From: Mesotoga sp.
GTDB lineage: Bacteria; Thermotogota; Thermotogae; Petrotogales; Kosmotogaceae
DNA: 6,127 bases
Direction of reading: 5' to 3'
Assembly (NCBI GenBank): GCA_011620045.1
Contig: WOZY01000016.1
Location: 1 to 6,127 of the forward strand
This document shows positions 5,624 through 6,127 of the stretch, piece by piece. The position numbers and the translations under genes were made by a program. Below the pieces are notes generated by a model. That model was not told the DNA's origin and searched no databases. It was given only the letters and a program-made list of their open reading frames with translations. Position 1 is the stretch's first letter. The number at the start of each line of letters is the position of its first letter.

Positions 5624-5669
5624 TGGAACGCGGGAGGAAGACAAAATTATCCTGGAAAGGATGGTTGTT

Positions 5670-6127
5670 ATGGATTCTGAAAAGCTTACGGAGCAGGAAT
5701 GGCACAAAAAGCAGGCGATAGAGAACTTCAACCTTACTTGGGACCTCATAGATAAGATAGACAGAACAGCAGAAGATGACCTTCTTATGATACATACTGC
5801 TCACGCATCTCGCTTCCACTGGGGAGTAGTGGGTACCCCGATCGAATTTGCAAGGGGTGAGTGGCAGGTGTCCAGAGTTTACTCTTTGCTCAACATGGCG
5901 AAATCGGCATTGTATCACGGAGAGCTTTCGCTGAAGTATTGTACCGACAATGCAATAAGCGGTTTCGATCTTGCTTTTGGCTATGAAGCAGTTGCAAGAG
6001 CCTACATGGTTGCTAGGGAACGTGACCTTATGGATGAGTATATGAAACTGGCAAGAGAAGCAGCCGATCTAATTGAGGATGAGCAGGACAGAAACTACTT
6101 TCTTTCAGAACTGGAAACTATCGGTCT
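5670..6127 (+). CDS. Conserved TPR-like helical protein, function unknown (3' end beyond the window)
   Basis: 152 codons are present and the frame is open at the edge. I choose the ATG at 5670, nine bases after GGAAAGG (5654-5660). The in-frame ATG at 5661 abuts that site with no spacing. No signal peptide or membrane segment is seen, so the protein is cytoplasmic. The sequence is almost all helix. A first block holds EDDLLMIHTAHASRFHWG (residues 35-52) and VGTPIEFARGEWQVSRVY (54-71). Two helix pairs follow that look like tetratricopeptide repeats (about 61-93 and 98-134), including GFDLAFGYEAVARAYMVA (98-115). I recall the pattern AHAS-x-(Y/F)HW-x-x-x-GTP-x-x-x-ARGEW-x-x-(A/S)RVY from uncharacterised proteins of about 150-170 residues in several bacterial phyla, notably Actinobacteria, so little should be missing. 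A protein-protein interaction role is the usual inference for TPR folds; no partner is visible here. Confidence 0.75.
   Translation, partial: MDSEKLTEQEWHKKQAIENFNLTWDLIDKIDRTAEDDLLMIHTAHASRFHWGVVGTPIEFARGEWQVSRVYSLLNMAKSALYHGELSLKYCTDNAISGFDLAFGYEAVARAYMVARERDLMDEYMKLAREAADLIEDEQDRNYFLSELETIG

Larger units (their letters stand above)
5321..5669. other. Intergenic region with inverted repeats, no gene recognised
   Basis: About 349 bases lie between two plus-strand genes. The minus-strand open frames here lack ribosome binding sites and family resemblance; they are partly shadows of the next gene. No clear terminator follows the DUF6305 gene. The stretch contains a small inverted repeat (TTGAA-ATA-TTCAA, 5460-5472), the nested hairpins at 5517-5564 and a candidate promoter at 5596-5623, each discussed separately. 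Confidence 0.5.

Noticed and set aside
5562..5669. Upstream extension of the TPR-like gene; the frame is open back to 5562
   Set aside because: It has no ATG or GTG start with a suitable site before 5661, and the homologues I recall begin only a short way before the helix at residue 15, which agrees with a start at 5670.
5489..5918. Two minus-strand open frames at the right end
   Set aside because: Both lie largely opposite the TPR-like gene or its leader, lack ribosome binding sites and show no recognisable motif.

Overview
The window reads as bacterial chromosome from a Thermotogota-type organism, most likely of the Mesotoga/Kosmotoga kind. This is an inference. It rests on a secreted DUF6305-type protein, a secreted transglutaminase relic, strong AGGAGG-like ribosome binding sites and a GC content that looks mid-40s by eye. 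No rRNA, tRNA, CRISPR array, transposase, phage gene or origin was found.

Left end (1-1018, minus strand): the first 265 codons of a DhaK-family dihydroxyacetone kinase subunit run off the left edge. Its start overlaps the 3' tail of a broken gene related to the type 1 glutamine amidotransferase-like family. Upstream of that lies a second, less certain scrap that resembles the end of a Gfo/Idh/MocA oxidoreductase. Together they suggest an older sugar or polyol catabolic operon of which mainly the kinase survives here.

Middle (1019-3300): after an AT-rich spacer comes a 70-residue cysteine-rich orphan protein (plus). Next is a 414-residue protein with GT-A glycosyltransferase features and a TTG start (plus). 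It converges on a 61-residue zinc-ribbon protein (minus). A plausible terminator for the glycosyltransferase lies partly inside the 3' end of the zinc-ribbon gene.

3462-4482 (minus): a 146-residue protein with four predicted membrane segments ends in a clear intrinsic terminator. Upstream of it is a badly decayed secreted transglutaminase-like gene. It keeps a signal peptide and the His/Asp catalytic part, but has lost the Cys part, carries a Trp-to-stop change and has a 1-base frameshift.

Right end (4712-6127, plus): a secreted DUF6305-type protein of unknown function, a 349-base spacer with nested inverted repeats, and the first 152 codons of a conserved TPR-like helical protein that runs off the right edge.

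The genes do not form one obvious system. Most are single-gene units separated by spacers of 50-550 bases, with gene debris in at least two places. I see no clear case for a new multi-gene system. The most informative items are the two decayed loci and the small orphan proteins.
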